Assembly: GCA_016927865.1 (NCBI GenBank)
Contig: JAFGLU010000132.1
Location: 18,022-82,021 of the forward strand
From: Anaerolineaceae bacterium
GTDB lineage: Bacteria; Chloroflexota; Anaerolineae; Anaerolineales; Anaerolineaceae
Direction: 5' to 3'
DNA length: 64,000 nt
The notes under the pieces are model-generated. The model was not told the origin of the DNA and did not search any database. It worked only from the letters and a program-made list of their open reading frames with translations. Every line of letters begins with the position of its first letter. Within the stretch, counting starts at the first letter, position 1. Below are positions 1-8,171 of this stretch, one piece after another. The position numbers and the translations under genes are program-made.

Positions 1-145
1 ATTTCTTCTCGTGGGTTGGATTCTTGACCATTCGGCTATGTTATGCCACAGAATCGCTATTTTGTTAATGTGCAATCTAAAGTGACATTGTCAAAATACT
101 CAGAGATCGAAGAAAGTCCCCAGAATGAGGGTGGAAAACAACCAT

Positions 146-550
146 CTACTCCCAGGCGCTAAAATCCAACCCATCCAGCGCCTGGCGCAATTCCTCCTTG
201 CTGTGCAGTCCCAACTTTCGCAGCAGACTGCGCAGGTGGCTCTTCACCGTCTCCGGCGAGACACCCAACCGTGCGGCAATTTGCCGGTTGGTATACCCCA
301 AACAAGTCAGCGCCGCCACCTCTTGCTCCCGCGCTGTGATCATCTGCCAGGCCGCCAACTGCGCCTCGGCCTGCTGCCGGTCGAACAACGCCCCGCGCAG
401 CAGTACCTCCGCCATCTCCTCCGGCGTCAAATTCTGCTGATCAGCCATGAATCGAAGCATTTCCTGAGCAGGCTCGTCCAATTCAAAACGAATAACCTGC
501 GAGTCTGATAAAAAGCCCAGGCGATAAAGCAGGCGCAGCCAAAAGTTCAT
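146..550 (-). CDS. Short LuxR-type helix-turn-helix regulator
   Basis: This is a 134-residue protein whose C-terminal half (about residues 70-130) is a LuxR/NarL-type DNA-binding domain. The conserved pattern is visible as TAREQEVAALTCLGYTN, then RQIAARLGVSPETVKSHLRS and LLRKLGLHS. The N-terminal 65 residues are helical and show no receiver, PAS or autoinducer domain, so how it senses a signal cannot be told. It is a stand-alone regulator. The nearest gene, the LarA-like racemase, lies upstream on the same strand beyond a palindromic repeat. The ATG start is used, with about 230 bp of non-coding DNA ahead of it. The DNA-binding assignment is secure; the regulated genes are unknown. Confidence 0.85.
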   Translation of the reverse strand: MNFWLRLLYRLGFLSDSQVIRFELDEPAQEMLRFMADQQNLTPEEMAEVLLRGALFDRQQAEAQLAAWQMITAREQEVAALTCLGYTNRQIAARLGVSPETVKSHLRSLLRKLGLHSKEELRQALDGLDFSAWE

Positions 551-589
551 GGTTAATCCGGCACGCAGGCAGTGCCAATTTCAATATGC

Positions 590-697
590 AACTACTCTCG
601 GTAGGGGTGAAAAACCCTGAATTTGAGGTGTTGATGGGGGCTTCGCCCCCATCAACACCTCAAATTCAGGAACTTCCCCAATCCCGATGAGTATATA
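590..697. repeat. Palindromic element A1, 26-bp perfect stem with TTC loop
   Basis: Positions 616-641 pair perfectly with 645-670 around a TTC loop (tip GCTTCGC). The weaker outer arms, ACTACTC at 591-597 and GATGAGTA on the right, resemble those of the element at 23575-23686. It lies upstream of the LuxR-type gene on that gene's strand, so it is not that gene's terminator. Confidence 0.85.
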
Positions 698-730
698 CTT
701 CAGTATAATAGATATTATGTTCTACAACAA

Positions 731-782
731 GGTAAAAAAACGCCTCAAATTCGGGCATTTTTACCTCTTCATGAGTAGTTAC
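731..782. repeat. Half copy of palindrome A overlapping a hairpin at the larA end
   Basis: Positions 743-782 match the right arm of the A elements (CCTCAAATTC, then a T-rich piece, then GAGTAGTTAC). Within it, 731-744 pairs with 753-766 as an imperfect hairpin directly after the LarA-like stop codon. On the minus strand the hairpin has a short T run in its 3' arm and may serve as a terminator. Confidence 0.6.
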
Positions 783-2056
783 GACTGTTTTACATACGGA
801 ATAGTAACCGGCCCCTCAGGCAGCACACAAATACGCGTCTCCTGACCGTAGCGCTCCACCAGCATCGCCATCGTCCCCTCCACCGTCTCCGCCGGCAGCA
901 GCATGGCCTGGCGGATTTGGTCAAAGCTCAAATGCGTGCTGTAAACGTATACTTCTGCCTTACGCAACACCTGTCCCAACACCTGTGCCTGCCATTGATC
1001 CTGCCTGCAGAACCCCGGCTGTTGAATTTTCGCCAGCAGTTCCTCCACATTGCCTGCCTCAGCCAGCATCTGCCCGAACAGCCCGTGCTCTGGAATACCG
1101 TCCCAGCACTCTGCTGCGATCACAATTGCGCCCCCCGCCTTGACCACCTGCCCCGCCGCGCTCATCCCTTTCACCGCCTGGTACAAATTCAAATCCAACG
1201 GGTAGCCAGAATTAGAGGTCAGCACGATATCAAAAGGCCGCTCGACGGGGATCATGGTCATCTTCCGCGCATATTCGCAGCCCGCCTCGTGCGCCTCATC
1301 CAGGTCCCCTGCGAACACCGCCGTGATCTGCTTCTCCCGGTTCAGCGTGACATTCACCAGGAATAAATCCCCCGCCATCCGTGCCGCTTCTTGCACCTCC
1401 TCCCACAGCGGGTTCCCCTTCGTAATTCCCCATGTTGCGCGTGGATCACCGATATTGGCCGCATCATGGTTACCCAACACGGTCGTCTGCCCCGCCATCC
1501 CCGGCATCAGCGCTTTGCCCCCGCCCGAAAACCCGGCGAAGAAATGCGGCTCAATAAACCCGGTCAAGATCTTAACGTCACATTCCATCAAATCCCGGTT
1601 TAGCCAAACCTCGTTCCCCCGCGAAGTCTTGCCAACGCACACCTGTGTGTCTCGGTCACATGCGTTATTCTGCACAATGCGATAACCATCCACCAGCGCG
1701 TCCCCCAACATTCGCCGCAGTTCAGCCTCGCTGTTTGAACGGTGCGTGCCCAGCGCATTGTATAGCGTGACCTGTCGCGTGGGCACGTGTGCCAATTCCG
1801 CCAGGATCGCTGAAATTATTACCTCATTGGGTGTGGCGCGGGTAATGTCATTGAACACAATCCCCACCCGGTCGCCCGCCCGAACCCGTTCGCGCAGCGG
1901 CGGGCTGCCAATCGGGTCGCGCAGCGCCTCGCGCAATTTTTTTGTCGGGTCGGTTGCGCCCGGAGCATACCTGGGTTCTACGATCTCAATGGCCCACTCG
2001 TCCGGCAACTGCACTGTCAAACCGCTCTTCCCAAATGCCAGGTGTGTATTCATCAT
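779..2056 (-). CDS. larA: LarA-family nickel-dependent racemase
   Basis: Members of this family racemize or epimerize 2-hydroxy acids such as lactate, using a nickel-pincer nucleotide cofactor. Counting from the ATG at 2056, the expected residues appear at His105 (GTHR), His171 (EPHFFAGFSGGGKALMPG), Lys181 in the same block and His197 (GNHDAA). This is a constant offset of three from His108, His174, Lys184 and His200 of Lactobacillus plantarum LarA. Length (425 residues) fits. A TTG seven codons upstream could extend the frame, but an ATG at 2056 or 2053 is more likely. The cofactor genes larB, larC and larE are not in this window, so the cofactor must be made elsewhere. The family includes racemases for other hydroxy acids, so lactate is not certain. 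Confidence 0.85.
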   Translation of the reverse strand: MMNTHLAFGKSGLTVQLPDEWAIEIVEPRYAPGATDPTKKLREALRDPIGSPPLRERVRAGDRVGIVFNDITRATPNEVIISAILAELAHVPTRQVTLYNALGTHRSNSEAELRRMLGDALVDGYRIVQNNACDRDTQVCVGKTSRGNEVWLNRDLMECDVKILTGFIEPHFFAGFSGGGKALMPGMAGQTTVLGNHDAANIGDPRATWGITKGNPLWEEVQEAARMAGDLFLVNVTLNREKQITAVFAGDLDEAHEAGCEYARKMTMIPVERPFDIVLTSNSGYPLDLNLYQAVKGMSAAGQVVKAGGAIVIAAECWDGIPEHGLFGQMLAEAGNVEELLAKIQQPGFCRQDQWQAQVLGQVLRKAEVYVYSTHLSFDQIRQAMLLPAETVEGTMAMLVERYGQETRICVLPEGPVTIPYVKQS

Positions 2057-2107
2057 TTCGCCTGCCTGTTTCCTCAAAAAACACTTTCTAATTCATTATA
2101 CGAAAAT

Positions 2108-2183
2108 AGGCACTCTAGCTGTTACCATGATAGGCCCCTCATTCCCCAACATGCGGATTTCATCACGCCAATTCTCAACGATC
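2108..2183. repeat. Palindromic element B2 (decayed copy)
   Basis: Positions 2151-2180 match 45014-45043 with three differences in 30. The left part near 2110-2132 resembles the left arm of the element at 44946-45043. The central stem of that copy is missing here. It sits between the LarA-like and rhodanese genes. Confidence 0.65.
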
Positions 2184-2207
2184 CCGAAAAGGCCTTTGCT
2201 TAAATCA

Positions 2208-2236
2208 CACCTGCCCCGAAATTCTCGGGGCAGGTG
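2208..2236 (-). terminator. Hairpin after the rhodanese gene
   Basis: A perfect 12-bp stem (2208-2219 with 2225-2236) and 5-nt loop lies 22 bp past the stop codon of the minus-strand rhodanese lipoprotein. There is no strong T tract, so a terminator role is likely but not certain. Confidence 0.6.
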
Positions 2237-2258
2237 CATTGGGGAGGGAGGATGAAAT

Positions 2259-3974
2259 TTACTTTACAACAGGCAGTTCGGCGCCAATCCACGCGCCCAA
2301 ACCACCATTCAAATTACGCACATTAGTGTAGCCGTTCATCTGCAGCGCCATCTGAACGAACGCGCCGCGATGACCCGACTTGCACAGCACCACAATCGGA
2401 GCGGCCTTATCGGCGGGCAGCTGATCCAGGCTGGCGAACACCTCGCGCACCGGGATGAGCACCGAACCCTCAATGTAACCGTCCGCCTCTACCTCAGACG
2501 CCTCGCGCACATCCAGGATGAAGGGGGCAGCCTCAGCCATTTCCGCGTTCAAATCCGCGGCCTTGACCGTACCAAAGCCCTCGGGCAGGTTGCTCAGGTG
2601 CTCGTCCAATTTTGCAAACAGCATCGGGTCCACTTCCGGAGCAGTCCCGGCCACCAGCTCGCCCGCGCCTTCAGTAACCAGGGGCAGTTCGGCTTTTGTC
2701 CAGGCACCCGTGCCGCCGCCCAGGTTGCGCACATTGGTGTAACCAAGCAGATTCAAAGCCGCCAGGCCCAACGCGCCGCGATGACCCGAACCGCAGTAAA
2801 TCACGATCGGCTCATCCTGCGCAGGCAGCTTATCCAAGTTCTTAAGCAGCTCACGAATCGGGATGTTGACCGCACCCGCCAGGTAACCGGCTTCGAACTC
2901 CGAAGCTTCGCGCACATCCAGCAGGAAAGGCATCGCGTCAACCATCTCGGCGTTCAAATTCGCCGGGGAAACGGAATAGAAACCTTCCGGTAGGGAGCTC
3001 AAGAAATTCGCCCAGGTGGCGTTCCAATCCACAACGCCCGCCACCGGCAATCCGGCAGCCTTCCAGGCATTCAAACCGCCGCCCAGGTTGATCGCATCAT
3101 AGCCCAACAGGCGTAAAGCTGTCATCGCCACGCCGCCGCGGTGTCCCGAAGCGCAGTAAACCACAATCTGCTCTTCCTTCGAGAACTCGTTCAGGCTGGT
3201 CAACAGCTTATCCAAGGGGATATTGAAGGAACCCTCAATATAACCACCCTCTGCCACTTCCTTCTCCGAGCGCACATCCAACAGGAAGGGCATCTCCGAA
3301 ACCAGCAGTTCATCCACCGCCGAGGCCTTCATCGCATAGAAGCCATCCGGCAGATTGCTGAAGAACGCATCCAGCTCTGCCAGCATGCCAGCATCCACAT
3401 CCGGGGCTGTGCCGGCAGCCGCTTCGGGTACCGCACCGGTCTCAACGCCCAACTCGGCTTTCTTCCACGCGCCCAGGCCGCCGCCCAAATTGCGCACCTT
3501 GCTATAACCCAAAGCTTTCAGGGCAGCCATCGCCATGCCGCCGCGATGTCCAGAAGCGCAGTAAACCACAATCGGCTCGTCCAGCCCGGGCAGCTTATCC
3601 AGGTTCTTTAACAGATCGCGAACCGGGATTTGCACCGCGCCGGCGATATATCCCTCGGCTTCCACTTCCGAAGCCTCGCGCACATCCAGGAGGAAGGGCG
3701 CACTGTCAACCAGTTCTTCGTTCAGCTTTGCAGCCGACACCGAAGCATAACCGGCGTCGGCAGGCATGGAAGCGATGACTTCCGTCATCACCGCAGCCCA
3801 ATCTACGGGCGCAGCGGTCGGCTCAACCGGCACGGGCGTCGCTGTTGGGGGAACAGCTGTCGGTTCAACAACCGGGGCTACCGGTTCAACGGTCGCCACA
3901 GCGGGCTGGCAAGCTGACAACACCATTGCCAGCAATACGGTTAAAACAACCAGCACACGAACTTTCTTCTCCAT
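2259..3974 (-). CDS. Lipoprotein with four tandem rhodanese domains
   Basis: This 571-residue exported protein has a lipoprotein signal peptide (lipobox LSAC, Cys near residue 22), then a low-complexity Pro/Thr/Val spacer (to about 55), then four rhodanese modules at about 55-185, 195-320, 325-445 and 450-571. Each keeps a complete active-site loop: CASGHRG, CASGHRG, CGSGHRG and CKSGHRG (Cys near 139, 273, 394 and 530). Each ends with an LGGG- or LNGG-type stretch and an AW pair. Rhodaneses carry sulfur as a Cys persulfide. Four intact copies outside the membrane suggest sulfur relay or high-capacity binding, which is inference. It starts 23 bp after the multiheme cytochrome stop, so the two are probably co-transcribed. 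The modules are alike, pointing to internal duplication. Confidence 0.9.
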   Translation of the reverse strand: MEKKVRVLVVLTVLLAMVLSACQPAVATVEPVAPVVEPTAVPPTATPVPVEPTAAPVDWAAVMTEVIASMPADAGYASVSAAKLNEELVDSAPFLLDVREASEVEAEGYIAGAVQIPVRDLLKNLDKLPGLDEPIVVYCASGHRGGMAMAALKALGYSKVRNLGGGLGAWKKAELGVETGAVPEAAAGTAPDVDAGMLAELDAFFSNLPDGFYAMKASAVDELLVSEMPFLLDVRSEKEVAEGGYIEGSFNIPLDKLLTSLNEFSKEEQIVVYCASGHRGGVAMTALRLLGYDAINLGGGLNAWKAAGLPVAGVVDWNATWANFLSSLPEGFYSVSPANLNAEMVDAMPFLLDVREASEFEAGYLAGAVNIPIRELLKNLDKLPAQDEPIVIYCGSGHRGALGLAALNLLGYTNVRNLGGGTGAWTKAELPLVTEGAGELVAGTAPEVDPMLFAKLDEHLSNLPEGFGTVKAADLNAEMAEAAPFILDVREASEVEADGYIEGSVLIPVREVFASLDQLPADKAAPIVVLCKSGHRGAFVQMALQMNGYTNVRNLNGGLGAWIGAELPVVK

Positions 3975-3997
3975 TTACTTTTCTCCTGAAACAAAAA

Positions 3998-5101
3998 TTA
4001 CTGACCTCCCACCGGATCCGGTGGCTGAGGAACAATCACATTTTGGTTGGCTTCCAACTCTTCTTCGGCCACCTTATCCGCCGTCAAGAACAGTTCGGCA
4101 TTACCGTGACAACTATCACAGCTTTGATTCTGCGGCGTCACACGCTGAATGTTGTGCGGGGTTGCATAAGCCCAGGTCGGCATAGCATCGAAGTTGGGTA
4201 GCAAATTGTCGCCGTAGTATGAATAGCTGTCCGGAGCAATCGGAATGTGGCGCACGGTCACGTAATCATACGGCCTGTCCGCACTCTTCCGCGTGTTCAA
4301 GCCAATATAGAACCCCAAATACGTGGCATCTGTCTTAAAGAACGCATTGCCCGTCTTATCGCTAATAGCAACGTGGCAGTTATCGCAGCTGGTGTACTGT
4401 ACCGAATGGCAAACCTGACACGAGAGATCGTTCCCATGAATGGCATGCTGCGGGATCGTCTCATCCAAACCACCCACCTGGTGGCAATCCGTGCATTCCA
4501 CCGCTGGCTTTCCTGCATAACGGTGCGAGGCCGCATCTTCTTCGGTCGCGTGCATCTCACCGCCTGTGTGGCAAGTAATGCAGTTCATACGCCCGGTGCG
4601 GAAGTGTACGTCTCCCGGAATTCCCTCGTTTTTACCCAGGTATTCATTTCCCACACGGCTGCCGTGGCAGGCCGTGCAGGTGCGGGTCATCGGCGGGGTC
4701 TTCACAAACATATGCCCGTCCAGCAGGCCACCACCCACGTTCTCCGGCTGGCTAATGTGGCACTCACCGCAGCTCGTGTGACAAGTGGCGCAGTGATTGC
4801 CAAACATCTCTTCTAAATCCTCGTGGCCTTCAGGCACGCTGCGCGCATCGATCTGAGTCCAGTACCCGGCTTGCGTATTGTGCAAAGCAGTCGCGTACGT
4901 GGTGGAAACCTCTTCATGACATTCACTGCACGAAGCATCAGACACCGCAAGCGGATTTGCAACCATGTCCTTGTGTGCGGCTTCTTTATCGGCTGCTTGC
5001 TGCGCGCCCCCGTGGCAGTAGGTGCAGCGCAAGAAACCATGCAGCGTCGTCGTATAATCCGCCGAAACTAAAACCTTTTCCCAGGGCTCCAACGGAGCCA
5101 C
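3998..5101 (-). CDS. Decaheme cytochrome c fragment, in frame with upstream signal-peptide ORF
   Basis: This part encodes 367 residues from a GTG codon and contains ten CXXCH heme sites: CTYCH, CSECH, CATCH, CGECH, CTACH, CITCH, CTDCH, CQVCH, CDNCH and CDSCH. Many extra His residues could be distal ligands. It lacks a signal peptide, which c-type cytochromes need for heme attachment outside the cytoplasm. The missing leader and one more heme site lie in the same reading frame just upstream (5111-5362), separated by one TGA codon and three sense codons. The two pieces are therefore best read as one 11-heme lipoprotein gene broken by a nonsense codon. The likely role is extracytoplasmic electron transfer or a reductase; the substrate is unknown. 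The rhodanese lipoprotein follows closely. Confidence 0.85.
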   Translation of the reverse strand: MAPLEPWEKVLVSADYTTTLHGFLRCTYCHGGAQQAADKEAAHKDMVANPLAVSDASCSECHEEVSTTYATALHNTQAGYWTQIDARSVPEGHEDLEEMFGNHCATCHTSCGECHISQPENVGGGLLDGHMFVKTPPMTRTCTACHGSRVGNEYLGKNEGIPGDVHFRTGRMNCITCHTGGEMHATEEDAASHRYAGKPAVECTDCHQVGGLDETIPQHAIHGNDLSCQVCHSVQYTSCDNCHVAISDKTGNAFFKTDATYLGFYIGLNTRKSADRPYDYVTVRHIPIAPDSYSYYGDNLLPNFDAMPTWAYATPHNIQRVTPQNQSCDSCHGNAELFLTADKVAEEELEANQNVIVPQPPDPVGGQ

Positions 5102-5110
5102 ATCGCCACC

Positions 5111-5362
5111 TCAGCCAGCGCCTTCGTCTTCTTTCTCGACCTCTTCCTCAATCTTTGCTGTGGCAATCAATTGGTCCTTGTCGGTGTGGCAGTCCAGACA
5201 ATAATTCGGTTCCAGAGTCGGTAAAGGCGCCGCAGTTGGCAGTTCGGCGGTCACCTCAGGCGCAGCCACGGTGGCAGTTGGCGCGCCCTGACAGGCTGTC
5301 AATGACAGTGCTGCCAGAACAGTCAAAACAGCTACCCCAATCCATTGACGCGGATGGTTCAT
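5111..5362 (-). pseudogene. N-terminal piece of the multiheme cytochrome (lipoprotein signal, first heme), ends at in-frame TGA
   Basis: The ATG at 5362 follows a strong AAGGAGGAG ribosome site and starts a lipoprotein signal peptide (lipobox LTAC). A Pro/Thr/Ala spacer, one heme site (CLDCH) and an acidic stretch ending EKEDEGAG follow. Translation stops at TGA (5111-5113). Continuing in the same frame gives GGDV and then the decaheme fragment (APLEPWEK). A single-base change such as GGA to TGA would explain the break. Alternatives are a sequencing or assembly error, or readthrough. As written, the product would be an 83-residue one-heme lipoprotein, and the rest would have no route out of the cytoplasm. 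Confidence 0.8.
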
Positions 5363-5440
5363 CGCTTCTCCTCCTTTTAACAGTCTACCTTTTGATGATA
5401 AATGGGAAACCTGATAACCTCTAGTGATTTTCGTCACAAA

Positions 5441-5472
5441 GTATATAGTTTTTACTTATCCGCTATAATAAG
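5441..5472. promoter_or_regulatory. Divergent promoter/operator region between cytochrome and LysR genes
   Basis: The 165 bp between the divergent genes holds TATAAT at 5464-5469 on the plus strand, and TATACT with TTATAG 17 bp upstream on the minus strand. The dyad CTTAT-N8-ATAAG (5455-5472) resembles LysR-type sites. The match to consensus is partial, and the link to the neighbouring LysR regulator is inference. Confidence 0.4.
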
Positions 5473-5527
5473 GGAAACTTATAGATCTGCCATATTTCAT
5501 CCACAAAAGAATAAAGGATTCCTTCAC

Positions 5528-6472
5528 ATGCTGGACTCTCACCAACTCAATGTGTTTCTTACAGCCGCCGAAACGCTCAACTTTTCCCGGGCAGCCGAGC
5601 TTTTGCACATGTCCCAGCCCAGCGTCACCCAGCATATCCGTTCTCTCGAGCAGCACTTTGGTACCCCGTTATTTGATCGAAAAGGCCGCCAGATTTCTCT
5701 CACCGAAGCCGGAATCGCCCTCCTCCCCCTGGCTCGCCAGATGGTAGCCGTCTCCTTACGCACCGACGAGATCATGGACCAGATAAAAGGCGACGTACAG
5801 GGAAACCTGACCATCGGCTGCAGCACCACGCCTGGAAAATACATTCTCCCAGTACTGCTGGCCGACTTCATGCGTCGCCATCCTCGCGTAAACGCCGCTT
5901 GCAATATCACAAACCGCGCCCAAGCACTTCAAATGCTCGAAGGCGGTCAGGTAAAGTTTGCCCTCTCCAGTATCCCCGAAGAGTTCTCTCCGAACATTGA
6001 ATTTCGCAAACTCATCGATGACCCAATCACTCTGCTGGTGCCAAAAAACCACGAATGGGCCGCTCGTGGACACATTCGCATCGAGGAACTCAAGAAAGAG
6101 CGCTTCATTATGCGCGAAGAAACCGCCGGCACCTATCGCACGGTTCGGGCTGCCCTGGCCCGTTGCGGGCACAACATCAACGATTTGCGCATTATTCTTT
6201 CCCTCGGAAATTCCGAAGCCATTGCCATCGCCATTCAGGAAGGCATCGGCGTCGGATTCGTCTCCCAAATGGTTGTAGAGCGTATGCCCAGCCCTCAAGC
6301 CATCCCTGTCAAAATCCACGGGCTCGAAATACACCAGGAAATTTACATTGGCCGAAATCGTCGCCACGCCGAAGGGCGGCTGCAGTCTGCCTTCTGGGAT
6401 TACCTTATCAACCAGGCTCAGCCAGTCATCCAGCGTCTCTCTCGCAACGATTTTCCCCGCCCTGGGTTATAA
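5528..6472 (+). CDS. LysR-family transcriptional regulator
   Basis: The 314-residue protein has the LysR winged helix-turn-helix at residues 1-60 (LDSHQLNVFLTAAETLNFSR, AAELLHMSQPSVTQHIRSLE, LFDRKGRQISLTEAG). A periplasmic-binding-like effector domain follows (about 90-295), starting GNLTIGCSTTPGKYILPVLL. The overall look is of the CysL/CbbR/CysB-like branch, whose members respond to small metabolites. The ATG at 5528 follows AAAGGA; an upstream in-frame start would add 42 unrelated residues and is rejected. It is divergent from the cytochrome/rhodanese genes and only 28 bp before pfaD, so it could control either. The divergent arrangement is typical for LysR targets, so the cytochrome unit is the first guess. 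Confidence 0.9.
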   Translation: MLDSHQLNVFLTAAETLNFSRAAELLHMSQPSVTQHIRSLEQHFGTPLFDRKGRQISLTEAGIALLPLARQMVAVSLRTDEIMDQIKGDVQGNLTIGCSTTPGKYILPVLLADFMRRHPRVNAACNITNRAQALQMLEGGQVKFALSSIPEEFSPNIEFRKLIDDPITLLVPKNHEWAARGHIRIEELKKERFIMREETAGTYRTVRAALARCGHNINDLRIILSLGNSEAIAIAIQEGIGVGFVSQMVVERMPSPQAIPVKIHGLEIHQEIYIGRNRRHAEGRLQSAFWDYLINQAQPVIQRLSRNDFPRPGL

Positions 6473-6500
6473 GCTTTAAACCAATCCAAGGATAGCAACT

Positions 6501-8171
6501 ATGACCCCATTGACTGAGCTGGCACAGGGCAGCGCACACTCCTGGAACAATGTTTCCTGGCAAGGCCCTGCCCATCAACTGGCCCTCGACACTTCATCAA
6601 TACACGAACAATTACTGGATGTAGCCCAATCCTTGTGGGTGATCGCCAGCGATCAGCATGTCGGGGTTGCCGCATGGGGCAGCCTTGTCCCCGCCGCCTC
6701 CCCAGGGAATTCTGTGCTGGGTTTCCTACCCGCTCTCCCAACCGAGAGCCTGGGCGACCCCGCCTTCAAAGCCACCTACGGCACACGCTATGCGTATTAC
6801 GCCGGAGCCATGGCGAACGCAATCGCCTCTGAAGAAATGATCATTGCCCTGGGCAAAGCCGGGCTAATGGGCTCCTTCGGCGCCGGCGGCTGCCTGCCGG
6901 CCCGCATCGAGACAGCCATCCAGAAAATCCAGCAAGCCCTCCCCAATGGCCCCTATGCCTTCAACCTGCTCAATTCTCCGTTCGAACCGGCTCTGGAACA
7001 GCGCGCAGTTGAACTCTACCTTAAACATAACGTGCGGGTCATCGAAGCCTCCGCCTATATGGACATAACTTTTGGACTGGTCCATTACCGCGCCGCAGGC
7101 CTGGCCCAGTCGCCGGATGGGCAGGTCATCATCAACAACCGCATCATCGCCAAGATCTCCCGAAAAGAAGTGGCCAAGCGCTTCCTCAGCCCGGCCCCGC
7201 AGGACATTCTCAACAAGCTGCTCGAACAAGGCAAAATCACTCCGTTACAAGCCGAACTTGCCCGCCTCGTACCCATGGCCGATGACATCACCGCTGAAGC
7301 TGACTCGGGCGGTCACACCGACAACCGCCCTCTCATTGCCCTCCTCCCCGCCATCCTGGCACAGCGCGACGCCTTCCAGGTTCAGTACAACTACGCCGTT
7401 CCCGTGCGCGTGGGCGCCGCCGGCGGCATTGGCACCCCAACGGCAGCGATGGCCGCCTTCGCCATGGGCGCCGCTTATATCGTCACTGGATCGGTCAACC
7501 AGTCTTGCCGCGAAGCCGGCGCATCTGAATACACGCGCAACCTTCTCGCAAAAGCCGACATGGCGGATGTCAGCATGGCCCCTGCCGCCGACATGTTTGA
7601 GATGGGCGTCCGGGTGCAGGTGCTCAAGCGCGGCAGCATGTTCGCTCCCCGTGCTGGCAAGCTTCACGACCTCTATTCCCGCTATAACGCCTGGGAGGAG
7701 ATTCCGCTCTCTGAGCGCGAAAAGCTGGAATCGACTGTCTTCAAACGCCCCTTCGACGAAATCTGGGCCGACACAGTCAAATTCTTCACCGAGCGCGACC
7801 CCCGCCAGGTGGAACGTGGTATCGCAGACCCGCACCAGAAAATGGCTCTCGTCTTCCGGTGGTACCTGGGCCTCTCCTCGCGTTGGTCCAACGTCGGCGA
7901 AAAAGGCCGCGAGATGGATTACCAAATCTGGTGCGGCCCATCGATGGGTGCTTTCAACGATTGGGTCAAAGGCGCTTATCTGGCCCAAGCTGCCAATCGC
8001 GGCGTTGTTGATGTGGCCCTGCACCTGCTTACTGGCGCCGCCTATCTCACCCGCATGCGCCAACTGGCCGAGTTGGGCTTGCACATCCCAGCAGAATGGA
8101 TGAGCTATTTACCAAAACAGCCGCTAGCAGATCATCTGACACAACTTGGGGCAACAGGGTTAAAAATATAG
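6501..8171 (+). CDS. pfaD: PfaD-family FMN-dependent enoyl reductase
   Basis: This 556-residue protein matches PfaD of polyunsaturated fatty acid and related secondary-lipid synthases, a TIM-barrel flavoprotein of the nitronate monooxygenase fold that reduces enoyl intermediates on the carrier protein. Visible blocks are the N-terminal cap, GLMGSFGAGGCLP (near 115-127), the flavin-site motif ADSGGHTDNRPLI, VGAAGGIGTPTAAMAAFAMGA, VTGSVNQSCREAG and the C-terminal WCGPSMGAFNDWVKG with a helical tail. It lies 28 bp after the LysR gene on the plus strand and ends inside the 3' end of the convergent sulfatase-like gene (40-bp overlap). It must act in trans on the megasynthase encoded 2.4 kb away on the opposite strand, which has no enoyl reductase domain of its own. 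Confidence 0.9.
   Translation: MTPLTELAQGSAHSWNNVSWQGPAHQLALDTSSIHEQLLDVAQSLWVIASDQHVGVAAWGSLVPAASPGNSVLGFLPALPTESLGDPAFKATYGTRYAYYAGAMANAIASEEMIIALGKAGLMGSFGAGGCLPARIETAIQKIQQALPNGPYAFNLLNSPFEPALEQRAVELYLKHNVRVIEASAYMDITFGLVHYRAAGLAQSPDGQVIINNRIIAKISRKEVAKRFLSPAPQDILNKLLEQGKITPLQAELARLVPMADDITAEADSGGHTDNRPLIALLPAILAQRDAFQVQYNYAVPVRVGAAGGIGTPTAAMAAFAMGAAYIVTGSVNQSCREAGASEYTRNLLAKADMADVSMAPAADMFEMGVRVQVLKRGSMFAPRAGKLHDLYSRYNAWEEIPLSEREKLESTVFKRPFDEIWADTVKFFTERDPRQVERGIADPHQKMALVFRWYLGLSSRWSNVGEKGREMDYQIWCGPSMGAFNDWVKGAYLAQAANRGVVDVALHLLTGAAYLTRMRQLAELGLHIPAEWMSYLPKQPLADHLTQLGATGLKI

Noticed and set aside
1..145. Possible gene fragment at the left edge
   Set aside because: No frame of useful length with start, codon bias or motif is present on either strand in this stretch.
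5111..5113. In-frame TGA as a selenocysteine codon
   Set aside because: It lies in a low-complexity acidic linker, not at a Cys or redox position, and no bacterial SECIS-like hairpin was evident just downstream.
6501..8171. PfaD-like protein as a general nitronate monooxygenase
   Set aside because: Length, the C-terminal extension and the adjacent Pfa-like megasynthase and transferase fit PfaD much better.
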